Of a stretch of DNA of 64,000 nucleotides, positions 20,267 to 31,605 are shown one piece after another. Within the stretch, counting starts at the first letter, position 1. The number at the start of each line of letters is the position of its first letter. The notes under the pieces were generated by a model. That model was not told where the DNA came from and did no database searches. It saw only the letters and a program-made list of their open reading frames with translations. Both the position numbers and the translations under genes were made by a program. This DNA is from Bactrocera neohumeralis (lineage: Eukaryota > Arthropoda > Insecta > Diptera > Tephritidae). Where the stretch lies: positions 10,450,204 to 10,514,203 of the forward strand of contig NW_026089623.1 of the NCBI RefSeq assembly GCF_024586455.1, in the 5' to 3' direction.

Positions 20267-20546
20267 ATACTGCAACCTCTTTATTATTTTTAAGTCCTTT
20301 TATTTAAATCTCTGTGCCGAAAAATCAACTATTTCGATCAGGTGATCTCAGCTGTTGACGACCATATGATTCTTTTGTTACTTGTATATTTATACAATGC
20401 TCATAACTTAGCTCAATTCCGCGAATCCTACAAAAAGGGTCCCTCTCGAATATAAGAGCCTCTCTTTCTAGAAGAGATCATACAAGTAAAAAATTAATAT
20501 TATTTTTTTATATATGTAAACAAAAAGACAAAAACACTAATTCAAT

Positions 20547-21520
20547 ATGGCTAATGAGGCAGGATTAACAGTAGATTTAGTTTCGTGCCTAATTGCGGAA
20601 AGTTATATAACATTAAGATAGAAAATTGGAAGATTAAGGGCACAATTAGATAAAGAAACAAATAGAGCTACAGACTATGAAACAGAAACAATAAACGACA
20701 ACATTCAGTGTCATGATTCTCTGGATGTAAGAAAATCACTACCACAATTTTCAGGAAAAATAAATGCTTACGTTAGTTGACGAGAAGCAGCTCATAACGC
20801 TATAAGCCTATACAACAGAGGAAGTAGAAAATATTTCGCAGCTCTTACCATTTTGCGTAATAAATTTACGCTAGAAGTAAACGACACATTAACTAATTAT
20901 GGTACTGTGTTAAACTTTGTTGCAATAATTGCTCGTCATGATTTTTCATATTCGGACAAACGTCCTATTCACATTATAGAACTCGAAATGAGCATTTTAC
21001 CAGAAGGGTCTCTGTCGGTTATTTATTATTACAAATCAGTTAACAAGAAACTAACACTAATGACAAACAAAATTATTATGACCTATGGTGGTAACACGTC
21101 CATAACCAAAGAGCTTAACAAAAAGAATAGGGAGCAGGCTCTTCGCATATTTATAACAGGACTCAACGCTCCACTAGGAGACATTATATTTTCCCTTTAT
21201 CCTAAAGATATGCTCAAGAATTAGAGTCCAATAATCAAAGAGCTCGATTTGGACAAAATTTTGCAAACAAAAAAAATAGGTTAGAACAAAATTATACAAG
21301 CAATAATTTGAGATTTTCTCAAAGAATTAACATGCCCAAACCAAAACCAATGTACAAGATCCATCTGTGTCTATAATATACGGACGAGATACTAATTCAA
21401 AGCCTCAACAAGATTGTGTCTTTAGAAATCAAACCGTTGCAAAACCAATGGCTAGTACATACACTCAAGCCAATATGGAAAATGCAAATAAAGATTTCTC
21501 TATAATAATTAATAATTAGT
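20547..21520 (+). pseudogene. Errantivirus-like gag remnant (element 3)
   Basis: Begins at an ATG with MANEAGLTVDLV. It continues through stops with SLPQFSGKINAYVS, REAAHNAISLYNRGSRKYFAALTILRNK and a 123-residue clean frame at 20853-21224. That frame includes DTLTNYGTVLNF, DKRPIHIIELEMSIL and EQALRIFITGLNAPLGDIIFSLYP. ELESNNQRARFGQNFANK follows in a shifted frame. This is the capsid region of 17.6/ZAM-type errantiviruses. No pol or env follows; the sequence turns AT-rich at 21520. At least two stops and one frameshift are present. Confidence 0.75.
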
Positions 21521-22540
21521 ACTATTATAACTAGAATTATTTAGGCATACATTTTACATAAATAAAGAAATAATAAAAAATTTTAATTAAATTTTTTTTC
21601 AATTCTTAAGATATTGTAAATTAAGAATCGGAAAATGATGGAAATGGGATATTAGAACAGCTCAGTTTTTCTTTTCTATATGGCACTACTGAAAGAGCGC
21701 AACAGCAATATATGATCACACGTATACGTACGTGTAAGGGAAAATGTGTTTAGAATCTGCATATACATATAACGGGCTTCACTAGTTTTAAGGGTTTAAA
21801 AAATATAGTGTTTCACTAGTCTTTTCACCACGATTGGCTGGCAAGGTAAATGCACAATTAGTGTCTACTATAAGTTGTTTTTAAGTGGTATTATGTTCAC
21901 TCTTATACATTATGGAACACTATTGTTGTTTTTATTTTGAACAATTTTAGAAATCCTGCAGGCAAACTGATCTCTTGGGCGAACGTATATTCAAAGTATA
22001 TTTGTAACTGCACAATTCGTTTCAGTTTAAGGATTTCAACACATATACATATATGTTTGTAGATATTAGGTACAAATTAAATATACACAAATGCACCACC
22101 TAAAACATAACAATTTGAATTAAGCATACATTATCAAATATCGTTTCCTTATTTTGTAGAGTTATTAATTTATATCTTACTCATCTGAACTGTTTGTAAT
22201 CCTCAATATTATATAGAAATTCTCCAACTGTTCTTCTACTATATTTCAACTTTTTTTATACAACATACAAATCATAATGCTTACCTTATTGCGACTGGGC
22301 TTTTCGCTTTTTTCTTCTTCTTGAAAAATTGTACGTTAGTCTTTCTCAACGCTACATCTCGCTAGACAAAAGGGATACTAACTTTCAAATCAAAATTAAA
22401 AACGTTTCATCAAATACATTTAAATTTCACAAATTCGTTTACCTTTCATTGTTTTAAATTTTTTATAAGCGGTCTTGAACAATGCCACAAATTCCTCCGT
22501 TTACATATATTTTTGGAAAGATTTCAATCTGGCCTTCGCT
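21521..22540. other. No gene seen
   Basis: AT-rich sequence with no recognisable coding or element ends. CTATATGGCACTACTG near 21676 recurs near 31650, next to the second hairpin repeat. Confidence 0.5.
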
Positions 22541-22547
22541 CGTTTCC

Positions 22548-22620
22548 AATTGCTAAAACGTCAAAATCTCCTGACCTCGATCAGCTGTTAAAGTTCAGGA
22601 GGTTTTGACGTTTAGCAATT
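22548..22620. repeat. Hairpin repeat, copy 1
   Basis: Arm AATTGCTAAAACGTCAAA... at 22548-22574 pairs with TTTGACGTTTAGCAATT ending at 22620, arms of about 27 bases around a 19-base loop. Copy 2 is at 31534-31605, with similar flanks (CTCTCTCACTTCCA on the right). A foldback MITE is the simplest reading. Confidence 0.75.
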
Positions 22621-23239
22621 ACTCTCTCACTTCCAATGAGAAATGAGTTGGGCACCTCTTTATCTCTGGCGCATGTTTTGAGCTCTTCGAAGCTCTCGAT
22701 GAAAGAATTTTTGTGGAAAACAAAAACAATAAAAATATATTTCTTTTGCAAATATATTTCTTCAAAAAAAAAGTATTCATATTTTATAACTTAAATAATT
22801 GTAGCATAGTTTTTATATACCAATTTAGTTAATAAATTTAATATGAGCAATGTTATTTTGCTTGTATAAATTTATTAAATTTAAGACTTCGCTCATTCGA
22901 CAATCCATTTGGTATAACTTTTCTGCAAATTAACAATATTAAACTATATATTAATTTTTTGGAAGAATATATTCAATTATTTTGAGAATGTACTTACTTA
23001 TTATTTCGCACTTTATTTTTATAATATAACACAACCGTCTTAATACTCACGCTACTAAATTTAAAGTACCCGAAATAAAACTACCGGCAGTATATATCAA
23101 AAAGAACTGTGTTGTCTCTTCAAATTTTTCTTAGGGATAATTTACCAGTGATTAATAAACCAATACCAACGGCTTAACCGACTACTTTGTTGGTTAACTT
23201 CTACTCAAATGTTATGAAAGTATAATTCATAATGTTTTA
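22621..23239. other. No gene seen
   Basis: The first 60 bases continue the hairpin repeat flank. The rest is AT-rich with no assignment. Confidence 0.5.
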
Positions 23240-23500
23240 AAATATTTAGCAATTAGAATAATGAGCCTGATATAGAAAGTGATGTCGACATCGAGGACAT
23301 TTGGAATATAATTTTAGATCGTCGCCCAAAAAAATTAGTTTTCGTCCAAACTTTTTTCTCTTTGGCGTATCACAAGCCACAGTATGAAGAATTGTCGGGG
23401 TAGTATCACATTATATTGGACTTCTGCGAAATGAATATATTAATTTTCCGAGAATTAGGAATGAGCCGAACGCTGGTAGAGTAAAAACTTTCGAGGTGCG
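23240..23500 (+). pseudogene. Harbinger-like transposase N-terminal fragment
   Basis: Reads EPDIESDVDIEDIWNIILDRRPKK and, after a shift, FGVSQATV.RIVGVVSHYIGLLRNEYINFP. An N-terminal (D/E)-W..I...R segment followed by a helix-turn-helix S..TV.RIV...S.Y and an R..YI.FP turn is the N-terminal third of HARBI1-like transposases. One stop and one frameshift are seen. The catalytic domain is absent. Confidence 0.5.
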
Positions 23501-23617
23501 ACACGTTTCACTTTTCTGATTAAATTTGTCCACTATATTTTCCCACATCTTTTCATTTTAAAAAATTCGAAAATAAATGTAAACAGAAAACGTATGTTGT
23601 GGAAATGGTACCATCAT

Positions 23618-23925
23618 CATGGATAATATGATACGGACTTTCACATTGACTCTCATTTTTCTCTCAAACAAAATGAAATTTCATTGAACTGTGCGAACAT
23701 ATTTTTTCGCAAAATAAATGTTTATGTAAATTAATTAATGATTTTGCATTTTAGCATTTATATATGTATGCATTTTCAAAGTGTTTAATTTAATGTTTTG
23801 TATAATTTATAAAATACGCAATCTAATATTTTTCAGCAGTGGCATCTTTGGCAAATGTTATAAAAAATGCGAGTTTTGAGAGCTCTCTCTCTTGAATCAA
23901 AGAGTCTCGTATCATATTATCCATG
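23618..23925. mobile_element. Small non-autonomous terminal-inverted-repeat element
   Basis: CATGGATAATATGATACG at 23618-23635 is matched by its complement CGTATCATATTATCCATG at 23908-23925. They enclose about 270 bases without coding signal. Flanks show CCATCAT on both sides, which may include the target duplication. The superfamily is unclear. Confidence 0.65.
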
Positions 23926-24030
23926 CCATCATCGTAAAGACCCATCATTGAAATCCAGACACATTACGGTGCTGTCACATATTTCCCTTAAGAGAAATAT
24001 TAGTTAAACTCTACACTGTGAATACTAATA

Positions 24031-24268
24031 GTGGGATTCTGTAACCAGTCTCTAGTCTCTATTTGCGACATTTTGAGGTAAAGTCTCAATTTGTGACTAG
24101 TTACTACTCACTAAACAGTCTCTAGCGTTAGTCTCAAAATATTGCCTCAAATTTCAGACCCGATAGTTAGCAGGTCACAAAACTAAAGAGAACTCTTGAC
24201 TGCCATTTTGAACATGCTGAATAGAGATCATGTAGATATTAATTGATTTTGGTTTTTTTATATTTTGT
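24031..24268 (+). repeat. Left end of a candidate DNA transposon (GTCTC-rich)
   Basis: GGGATTCTGTAACCAGTCTC starts a zone full of AGTCTC/TCTCAA words. A related inverted zone ends near 28370. The RTE LINE at 24279-27126 lies between them, so a transposon may have been split by the LINE insertion. Confidence 0.4.
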
Positions 24269-24589
24269 AAGCAACTCAGTCAACTGAAGTCATGTGTAGA
24301 AGTTCACGCAAGTGAGGAAAGTTCTCTGATTGCCATTCACTTGGGAGTGGCCAGAAACGATTCTTTTACATATGACTCAAGCAGCTCACTACTTCCGGTC
24401 TTTGACCAAGTATCCTCTGGGTAGCCTAAGAACATCCGTTTGAAGGCGAGCTAAAGTGAGAAGGCGAAATATCCCCTACATAGGGTTGTGTGCTGGGTTT
24501 GGGACCCGCCACGTAAAAAAAACACCCCCAACGAATAGTAACAAACAGCCTCGGATGAGAGACCCCCCTTTTGATGACGACCACGGCAA

Positions 24590-25380
24590 ACGAAATAAGG
24601 ACTACGATTTGAGGGCATGCGCCTGGAATGTCCGGACCCTTAATTGGGAAGGTGCCGCTGCCCAGCTGGTTGATTTCCTCGCAAAAATAAAGGCTGACAT
24701 CACCGCCGTCCAAAAATGCGATGGGCGGGACAAGGACAAAGACGAGTAGGTCCTTGTGGCATTTACTACAGTGGCCATATAAAAGAGCGCAAGTTTGGTG
24801 TGGGATTCGTGGTGGGAGAGAGACTTCGTCGCCGAGTACTATCATTCACTCCGGTGAATGAACGTCTAGCCACAATCCGCATCAAAGCGAGGTTCTTCAA
24901 CATATCGCTGATTTGCGCCCACGCCCCGACGGAAGAGAAGGACGATGTGACCAAAGATGCCTTTTATGAGTGCTTGGAGCGCACTTATGAGAGCTGCCCC
25001 CGCCACGATGTCAAAATCGTGCTTGGCGATTTTAACTCCAGGGTGGGCAAAGAAGGTATCTTTGGCACTACGGTCGGTAAATTCAGCCTCCACGATGAAA
25101 CATCCCCAAATAGGTTGAGGCTGGTCGACTTCGCCGGGGCCCGAAATATGGTTATCTGTAGTACTAGATTCCAGCATAAGAAGATTCATTAAGCTACCTG
25201 GCTGTCTCCGGATCGAAAAACTACATACCAGATCGATCATGTTGTGATAGACGGTAGACACGTCTCCAGTGTTTTAGATGTGCGTGCGCTTCGAGGTCCT
25301 AACATCGACTCGGACCATTATCTTGTTGCAGCTAAGATTCGCACCCGCCTCTGTGCAGCAAAAAAAGCACGCTGACAAAC
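24590..25380 (+). pseudogene. RTE LINE apurinic-type endonuclease domain (copy B)
   Basis: Reads RACAWNVRTLNWEGAAAQLVDFLAKIKADITAVQ with the active-site Asn. A two-base loss near 24713 then shifts the frame and removes the catalytic Glu of VQE. The second frame (24716-25192) holds YYSGHIKERKFGVGFVV, FFNISLICAHAPTEEKDD, and KIVLGDFNSRVG with the Asp/Asn box. After a stop at 25191 (CAAGC to TAAGC-type change) come VVIDGRH and SDHYLV with the terminal SDH box. The domain nicks the insertion site. Confidence 0.8.
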
Positions 25381-25499
25381 ACAAGGAAGGTTCGACGTCG
25401 AGAAACTGCAATCACAACAGACAGCCGAACGATTTTCTACTCGGATTGCACTCCTGCTCTCTGAGAGCACTCATCAACAACTCGGTATAAGGGAACTGT

Positions 25500-27110
25500 G
25501 GGACGGCATTTCAAACTCCTTACGTAAAGCTGCAACCGAAACCATTGGTTTTCGGAAAGTGCAAAAGAACAGCTGGTATGACGAGGAGAGTCGTCTCGCA
25601 GCGGAGAGAAAACAGGCTGCCTACCTCGCAACGTTACGATCGACCACAACACGTGAGGGATGGGATAGATACCGAGAGTTAAAGAGGGAAGCGAGACGCA
25701 TCTGTAGACAGAAAAAGAAGGAGGCCGAAATGCGTGCGTACGAAGAGCTTGATAAGCTGGCCGACAGGGGTAATGCTCGAATATTCTACGAAAAACTGCG
25801 GCGGCTTACAGAAGGTTTCAAGACCGGTGCATTCTCTTGTAGAGAGATCGCCCAAAGGTGATCTAGTCTCCGATGCCCAGAGCATACTTAAATTATGGAG
25901 GGAACACTTCTCCAGCCTGCTGAATGGCAGTGAATGCACAACATCAGGAGAAGGCGAACCCGATTCCCCAATCGATGACGATGGAGCAGACGTTTCATTA
26001 CCCGACCATGGAGAAGTTCGAATAGCAATTGCCCGCCTGAAAAACAGCAAAGCGGCAGGGGCCGACGGATTGCCGGCCGAGCTATTCAAACACGCCGGCG
26101 AAGAACTGATAAAGAGCATGCATCAGCTTCTTTGTAAAATATGGTCGGACGAAAGCATGCCCAACGATTGGAATTTAAGTGTGCTATGCCCAATCCATAA
26201 AAAAGGAGACCCCACAATCTGCACCAACTACGGTGGGATTAGCCTCCTCAACATCGCATCTAAGGTTCTATCGAGCGTATTGTGTGAAAGATTAAAGCAC
26301 ACAGTCAACAAGATGATATTGATATCATCGGCCTCAACACCCGCGCCGTTAGTTCTGTTTTCTCCAGACTGGACAAGGAAGCAAAAGAAATGGGTCTGGC
26401 AGTGAACGAGGGCAAGACGAAATATCTCCTGTCATCAAACAAACAGTCGTCGCACTCGCGACTTGGCACTCACGTCACTGTTGACAGTCATAACTTTGAA
26501 GTTGAAGATAATTTCGTCTATCTTGGAACTAGCGTAAACACCACCAACAATGTCAGGTTAGAAATCCAACGGAGGATAACTCTTGCCAACAGGTGCTACT
26601 TCGGACTGAGTAGGCAATTGAGAAGCAAAGTCCTCTCTCGACAAACAAAAACCAAACTCTATAAGTCACTCATAATTCCCGTCCTGCTATATGGTGTAGA
26701 GGCTTGGACGATGTCAACAACTGATGAGTCGACGTTGCGAGTTTGCGAGAGAAAAGTTCTGAGAAAGATTTATGGTCCTTTGCGCGTTGGCCACGGTGAA
26801 TATCGCATTCGATGGAACGATGAGCTGTACGAGATGTACGATGACATTGACATAGTTCAGCGAATTAAAAGACAGCGGCTACGCTGGCTAGGTCATGTTG
26901 CCGAAGGGACGAAAACACTCCAGCTCTGAAAGTATTCGCCGCTGTACCCGCCGGGGGAAGCAGAGGAAGAGGAAGACCTCCACTCCGTTGGAAGGACCAG
27001 GTGGAGAAGGACCTGGCTACGCTTGGAATATCCAATTGGCGCCACGTAGCGAAAAGAAGAAACGACTGGCGCGCTGTTGTTAACTCGGCTATAATCGCGT
27101 AAGCGGTGTC
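25500..27110 (+). pseudogene. RTE LINE reverse transcriptase and C-terminal region (copy B, core deleted)
   Basis: The 5' part has a basic coiled segment (RELKREARRICRQKKKEAEMRAYEE) and the fingers motifs KAAGADGLPAELFK and LCPIHKKGDP...NY.GISLLNIASKVLSSVLCERL. At 26312 the sequence jumps to the part just after the catalytic box, removing motif A and the YADD motif C. The remainder (26390-26929) has MGLAVNEGKTKYLL, the thumb, LLYGVEAWTM, and the RTE tail LRKIYGPLRVGHGEYRIRWN. A frameshift follows near 26900. It cannot polymerise. Confidence 0.85.
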
Positions 27111-27217
27111 TGCGCCAATTAAGAAGAAGCAACTCAAACACGAAAAGGTTAAAAATAAATAAATTTTACATAAATTTAGTATATATTACGAAACAAAATA
27201 TATGTGTATATGGGTCG

Positions 27218-28126
27218 GGTTTAGTATCGCGCCGGTTAATTTTAGTTCACTGTACCTAAACGAAAGAACCAAATTGAAAATTTTAAACACGCATGTATGC
27301 TTAAATTATCGAACTTTATTTTAAAACATATTTTATAAAAATCGGTTCAAAAATTTTTCCACAAATTCACTTTAAAAAATGCTATTTTTTGCAAATTTCT
27401 AATTAGATGCTAGTGTATTTTCATCTGTTGTGCATTGTACCAAGTCAATTATGGATACATTTTCACGCACATATATTACTTATGAATTATAAAAACCACT
27501 AGTAATGGTTTTAATAACTTTTGATGGTTAATTTCTTTGTAAATCTTTAAATAAAATACACCTTTTTCTGAATTGAGTTCAATAATGCGAAAAACCAAAA
27601 TGACTGCCTAATTTGAACTGTCAAATTACCGAGAAAGTACGAACAAACGGGAATAAATTAAACCCACTTAGCAATAAATGTATGAAGTGAACGGGAAAAG
27701 GTGTTCAATGCTGAAATACTGTGGATGGCGTAGCCGGTGTTGGACCGGCCAGAGTTATTTTTTTAAAGCGCGGCCGAAGGCCGCCAATGCAGAAAGGAAT
27801 GTTTGTTGTAAATAAAGCTTTATTTTAATTATTTTATTTTATGGCAACCCTTTTCTTATTGTGCAAATGCAGAGAATTGTAACTAAAATAATAGAATTTA
27901 AATAAAGCTTTATTTACAACAAATATTAAAAGTACTTACAAAAATGTTGGCTGGGTTGCCTTGGTTTCAGTTTGTATGGAGAAATGAACAAAAACACTGA
28001 TTTTTAACCAAAAATTAAAATTAAAAAGTTCGATCCTTTCTCTTTCCAATAAGGGTCGTGAGGGGGGGTAGCCCCCCCCCCCTGTTTTTCTCCATAAACG
28101 ATACTTAACCGGCGCGATACTAAACA
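27218..28126. mobile_element. Terminal-inverted-repeat element, about 0.9 kb, non-coding
   Basis: TTTAGTATCGCGCCGGTTAA at 27219-27238 is exactly inverted at 28106-28125. The interior lacks a transposase. It includes a GC-rich patch (27720-27800) and a run of C at about 28069-28082, and another small inverted-repeat insert (27802-27923). It lies 80 bases after the RTE copy B end. No target duplication was settled. Confidence 0.75.
27802..27923. mobile_element. Nested small inverted-repeat element (about 120 bases)
   Basis: TTTGTTGTAAATAAAGCTTT near 27802-27821 and its complement AAAGCTTTATTTACAACAAA ending at 27923 flank about 75 bases. The AATAAAGCTTTATT core is itself palindromic. It sits inside the larger 27218-28126 element. 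Confidence 0.6.
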
Positions 28127-28139
28127 TTTCCCGTTGATA

Positions 28140-28372
28140 TTTTTATTTTTATTGATAATTATGTTTTTTGACTATGTTTAAGAAAACTTAATATTTGTTA
28201 TCGACATATTTATTTTCATTCAAGTGTAAAAACAACTCTGAATAATGAAATGCAATAGATTTTGTGACTGTCACTTAAAGAATAGCAAAATCGTCTCAAG
28301 TCTCAAAAATTGTCTCTAACTTAAATCTCAAATGTAGAGACTTGAGACTATTTCGCAGTACAGAATTGCACG
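28140..28372 (-). repeat. Right end of the candidate GTCTC-rich transposon
   Basis: Ends GAGACTATTTCGCAGTACAG followed by AATTGCAC. On the minus strand it reads GTGCAATTCTGTACTGCG then AGTCTCAAGTCTC, similar but not identical to 24031. Together they suggest inverted ends of one element. Confidence 0.4.
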
Positions 28373-28629
28373 GTAAGTACTAGTTAACTAATAGTTATTA
28401 TTTTAGTTTACCAATGAATTCGACTCATAGAAATTAAAACTGAACTGTTACACTGCTGAAGTGACAGTACATTACATGCAATATTTAGCATACAAATTTG
28501 TTTGTCGTATATTGTATTCCATTAGCAATATGGAGTCTCCGTAGGCAATATACTTAGTATACCATAAATTTTTGCCTCCCAATACGTCCCGTAATTTAGG
28601 TTGTTACATTCAATTGAAAATTGCATTAA
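28373..28629. other. No gene seen
   Basis: AT-rich stretch between the transposon end and the P superfamily relic; no features. Confidence 0.5.
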
Positions 28630-30460
28630 TTTAGTAAAAAGAATTCTCCTACACCTATTTGATGACAATTTCTGTAAAATTCCTTAACAAATTTTACTTC
28701 TAAATTATTTATAAATGCAACAAATTCTTCAGGCGGCTTCATTAAGTTGCATCTATGGATCTGGTTTTGGTGTATGAAGATAAATTCATCTGAAGGAATT
28801 TCATCTCCTAAATAAGGTAATTGCAGGAGGCATGTGTGCATTTTAAAAACTTTCAAATAAAGGTAGTCGCAAAAATAATTAAAAGGATTTTCTTTTAAAT
28901 AATTAATTTCCGAACTACTATCTAAATTAATCGATCTAACAATGGAGTGTCCGGGCCTTGGTAAACCCGGAAATCCTGCCAAGAAGGGTCACTTAAAACG
29001 GAATCATTGCACACATTAAGAAGAATATTATGGATATGTTTTGAAATAACTGTGGCTTCGAGTTCTAAAGGCAACTGACAGTTACCTTTTGTTACGATAT
29101 TTATGTACGTAACGTAAGCCCCACGACTTTCTAAATAAACTAGAGAACATGAAAGGTGTAACTCTAGTACCTCCCCTACTTCTAATATGACCAAAAAATG
29201 TTCTAACTTGTCCTGACATAGTCCTCTTGTCTTCAGGTAAGGAAATCCTGAGTGTGGCAACAATTGCCACAATCGTCTTTAACTATTTATGTTAATTAAG
29301 CACCCCTTGATAAAATTGAAGTTATGTGTTGGGTTGCTTCCTAACTCATGTTCGACCAGAATTGTTTTTAAAACTTTTTCTGCCTCATCTAAAAACTGGT
29401 TTTGCTCTGGGGAACTTATAAAAACTTTTTAGTGGGTACAATGGCCTAAGTGAGTCTGCTTTAAAGATATCGAATAATGTATTGAGAACAGAAAGGAAAA
29501 TATTAATAAAGCTCATACTATTTGAGCTTAAAGCTCCCGGGCTGTAAAGAGAAAGCATACCTTTAAGACCCATCGCCCTATCAAATTTTCTATTATACTG
29601 CAAATGACATTTCATCTCAAGAAACTGATTGTTCGAAAGAAAATCCCTTACTCCTAATTTGTAAGGACTTTATGCTGCTTTGGGTGCAACCTGGGAAACG
29701 AGGCCAATCTGCGACAAAATTTCCGAGGGAAAACTAAGTTGGTGCTTCAGGTAGCGCTAAGCAATTGGCGACAAAAAAAAGTACACCCAAAGCTAAAGTT
29801 TTAAAAAAACTATCCTATCGACGACCGTGATTTTGGCGATTACTATTTAAAAAACTACCCCTAATACAAGCACCTAACTGAGGAGGAAATTTGGCACAAA
29901 TTATCTCAAGAGAATCTGACTTTTCCCTAAATGAACTACTTCTTAACATTTCCCAACATTTTTCTAATTCAGTTGACCAACTGAGCTTTTAAACTCCTAT
30001 TCTCCTGTTCTTTTTCATCTAATTTTATTTTCAAAATCCTTCCCTCAATTTTTTTTGTCTGTCCCTGCTGTTAGACGTCTACCTGTTTGCGCAGCGTTTT
30101 CACTACTCTTCAATAGTTCCTCCTCAAGAAGTATCAGACGCTCTAAAGTATTATCGTTTTCTTCCCTTTCTAAAAGCGGAAGCAGCTGCCTCGATGCACC
30201 GTTTGCATTTGAGGTAGATCCTTCCATTTGGGGAACAAAATCTTCTACGCCATTTCAAAAAGAAGTTGGGGCTTTTAATATTGGCTCAATAATTAAATTG
30301 ATGTCCGGAACGGTTCTCGGTTCAAATTTTTTTGCATTACGCATTTCATCAGAAAAATGCGGCTCACACGAAAAAATGTATATAGGTTTTTTTTCATTCA
30401 GATCCTCAAAAGATCCTCATTCTAAAATCACATATGTAACATCATTTCGAACTTGTTTAT
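28630..30460 (-). pseudogene. P superfamily transposase relic with THAP-domain end
   Basis: Minus-strand translation, N- to C-terminal, is as follows. A CEPHFSDEMRN...FEPRTVPDINL segment (30360-30290) is the end of a THAP zinc finger (C..H....F......VP). An acidic Leu-rich coiled stretch lies at 30227-30045, then REKSDSLEIICAKFPPQLGA near 29900. A domain with RAMGLKGMLSLY and LFDIFKADSLRPLYPLK lies at 29615-29385. FPYLKTRGLCQDKLE and, in a shifted frame, FFGHIRSRGG lie at 29250-29150. The C-terminal part at 28982-28630 is NPFNYFCDYLYLK. KTR..QD.LE.FFG.IR is the P/THAP9 signature. At least four frame breaks are seen. Terminal repeats were not found. Confidence 0.65.
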
Positions 30461-30527
30461 TTCTTTTTTAATAAAACTAAATGGAGTTTAATTAAATTCA
30501 TTCAATTGTTTTTATTAAAAATTAAAA

Positions 30528-31468
30528 GAAAAACAAGTAAGGAAGGGCTAAGTTCGGGTGTCACCGAACATTTTATACTCTCGCATGATAAAGTGATAAT
30601 CGAGATTTCATTATCCGTCATTTACATATTTGTGCGTGGTTGTGAACCGATTTCACCCACATTTCGTACACGTCATCAGGGTGTTAAGAAAATATTGTAT
30701 ACCGAATCTCATTGAAATCGGTCTAGTAGTTCCTGAGGTATGGTTTTTGGTCCATAAGTGGGCGACGCCATTTTCAATTTTTAAAAAAAGCCTGGGTGCA
30801 GCTTCCTTCTGCCATTTCTTCTGTAAAAATTTAGTGTTTCTGACGTTTTTTGTTGGTTGGCTAACGCACTTTTAGTGATTTTCAACATAACCTTTGTATG
30901 GGAGGTGGGCGTGGTTACTATCCGATTTCTTCCATTTTTGAACTGTATATGGAAATGCCTGAAGTACACGACTCTATAGAGTTTGGTTGACATAGCTATG
31001 GTAGTTTCCGGGATATATAAAAAAAACTTAGTAGGGGGCGGGGCCACGCCCACTTTTCCAAAAACATTACGTCCAAATATGCCCCTCCCTAATGCGATCC
31101 TTTGTGCCCAGTTTCACTTAATTATCTTTATTTATGGCTTAGTTATGACACTTTATAGGTTTTCGGCTTTCGCCATTTTGTGGGCGTGGCAGTGGGCCGA
31201 TTTTGCCCATCTTCGAACTTAACCTTCTTATGGAGCCAAGAAATACGTGTACCAAGTTTCATCATGATATCTCAATTTTTACTCAAGTTACAGCTTGCAC
31301 GGACGGACGGACAGACAGACATCCGGATTTCAATTCCACTCGTCACCCTGATCACTTTGGTATATATAACCCTATATCTAACTCTTTTAGTTTTAGGACT
31401 TACAAACAACCGTTATGTGAACAAAACTATAATACTCTCCTTAGCAACTTTGTTGCGAGAGTATAAAA
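30528..31468 (+). repeat. Interspersed repeat family (GAGAGTATAAAA-ended), copy 1
   Basis: Begins AACAAGTAAGGAAGGGCTAA and ends TTGCGAGAGTATAAAA. The inner start TTTTATACTCTCGCA (30571-30585) is the exact complement of the end TGCGAGAGTATAAAA (31454-31468). Copy 2 at 46772-47860 is about 90 percent alike by eye. There is no real coding frame; the 60-100 codon frames are chance. A GGAC/AGAC microsatellite lies near 31300. This looks like an abundant fly repeat of unsettled class. Confidence 0.8.
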
Positions 31469-31533
31469 AATCAAAAATGTCTCCATTCGAATAACAATTT
31501 GGCGAGATTTTAATTTGGTCGTCCCTCTTTTCC

Positions 31534-31605
31534 AATTGCTAAACGTCAAAACTTCCTGAATTCGATTAGCTGTCAAAGTTCAGGAGGTTTTGACGTTTAG
31601 CAATT
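31534..31605. repeat. Hairpin repeat, copy 2
   Basis: Arms AATTGCTAAACGTCAAAAC... at 31534-31560 and ...GTTTTGACGTTTAGCAATT at 31579-31605, with an 18-base loop. Matches copy 1 at 22548-22620 in arm sequence and in the right flank. Confidence 0.78.

Larger units (their letters stand above)
24269..27136 (+). mobile_element. RTE-type LINE (copy B) with 10-base target duplication
   Basis: AAGCAACTCA occurs at 24269-24278 and 27127-27136. The LINE is 24279-27126, with the family 5' end (GAAGTCATGTGTAGAAG), endonuclease, reverse transcriptase and 3' end ...GCGCCAATTAAGAAG. It looks full length apart from an internal deletion of about 380 bases relative to copy C at about 26312. Because the target duplication is preserved, this is a direct insertion product. 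Confidence 0.88.

Noticed and set aside
24426..24845. Minus-strand frame of 139 codons overlapping the RTE endonuclease
   Set aside because: Antisense shadow of the plus-strand RTE coding region; no motif in its own right.
30630..31494. Several 70-100 codon frames in the interspersed repeat
   Set aside because: They recur in copy 2 only because the DNA is repeated; frames differ between copies and lack protein-like conservation.
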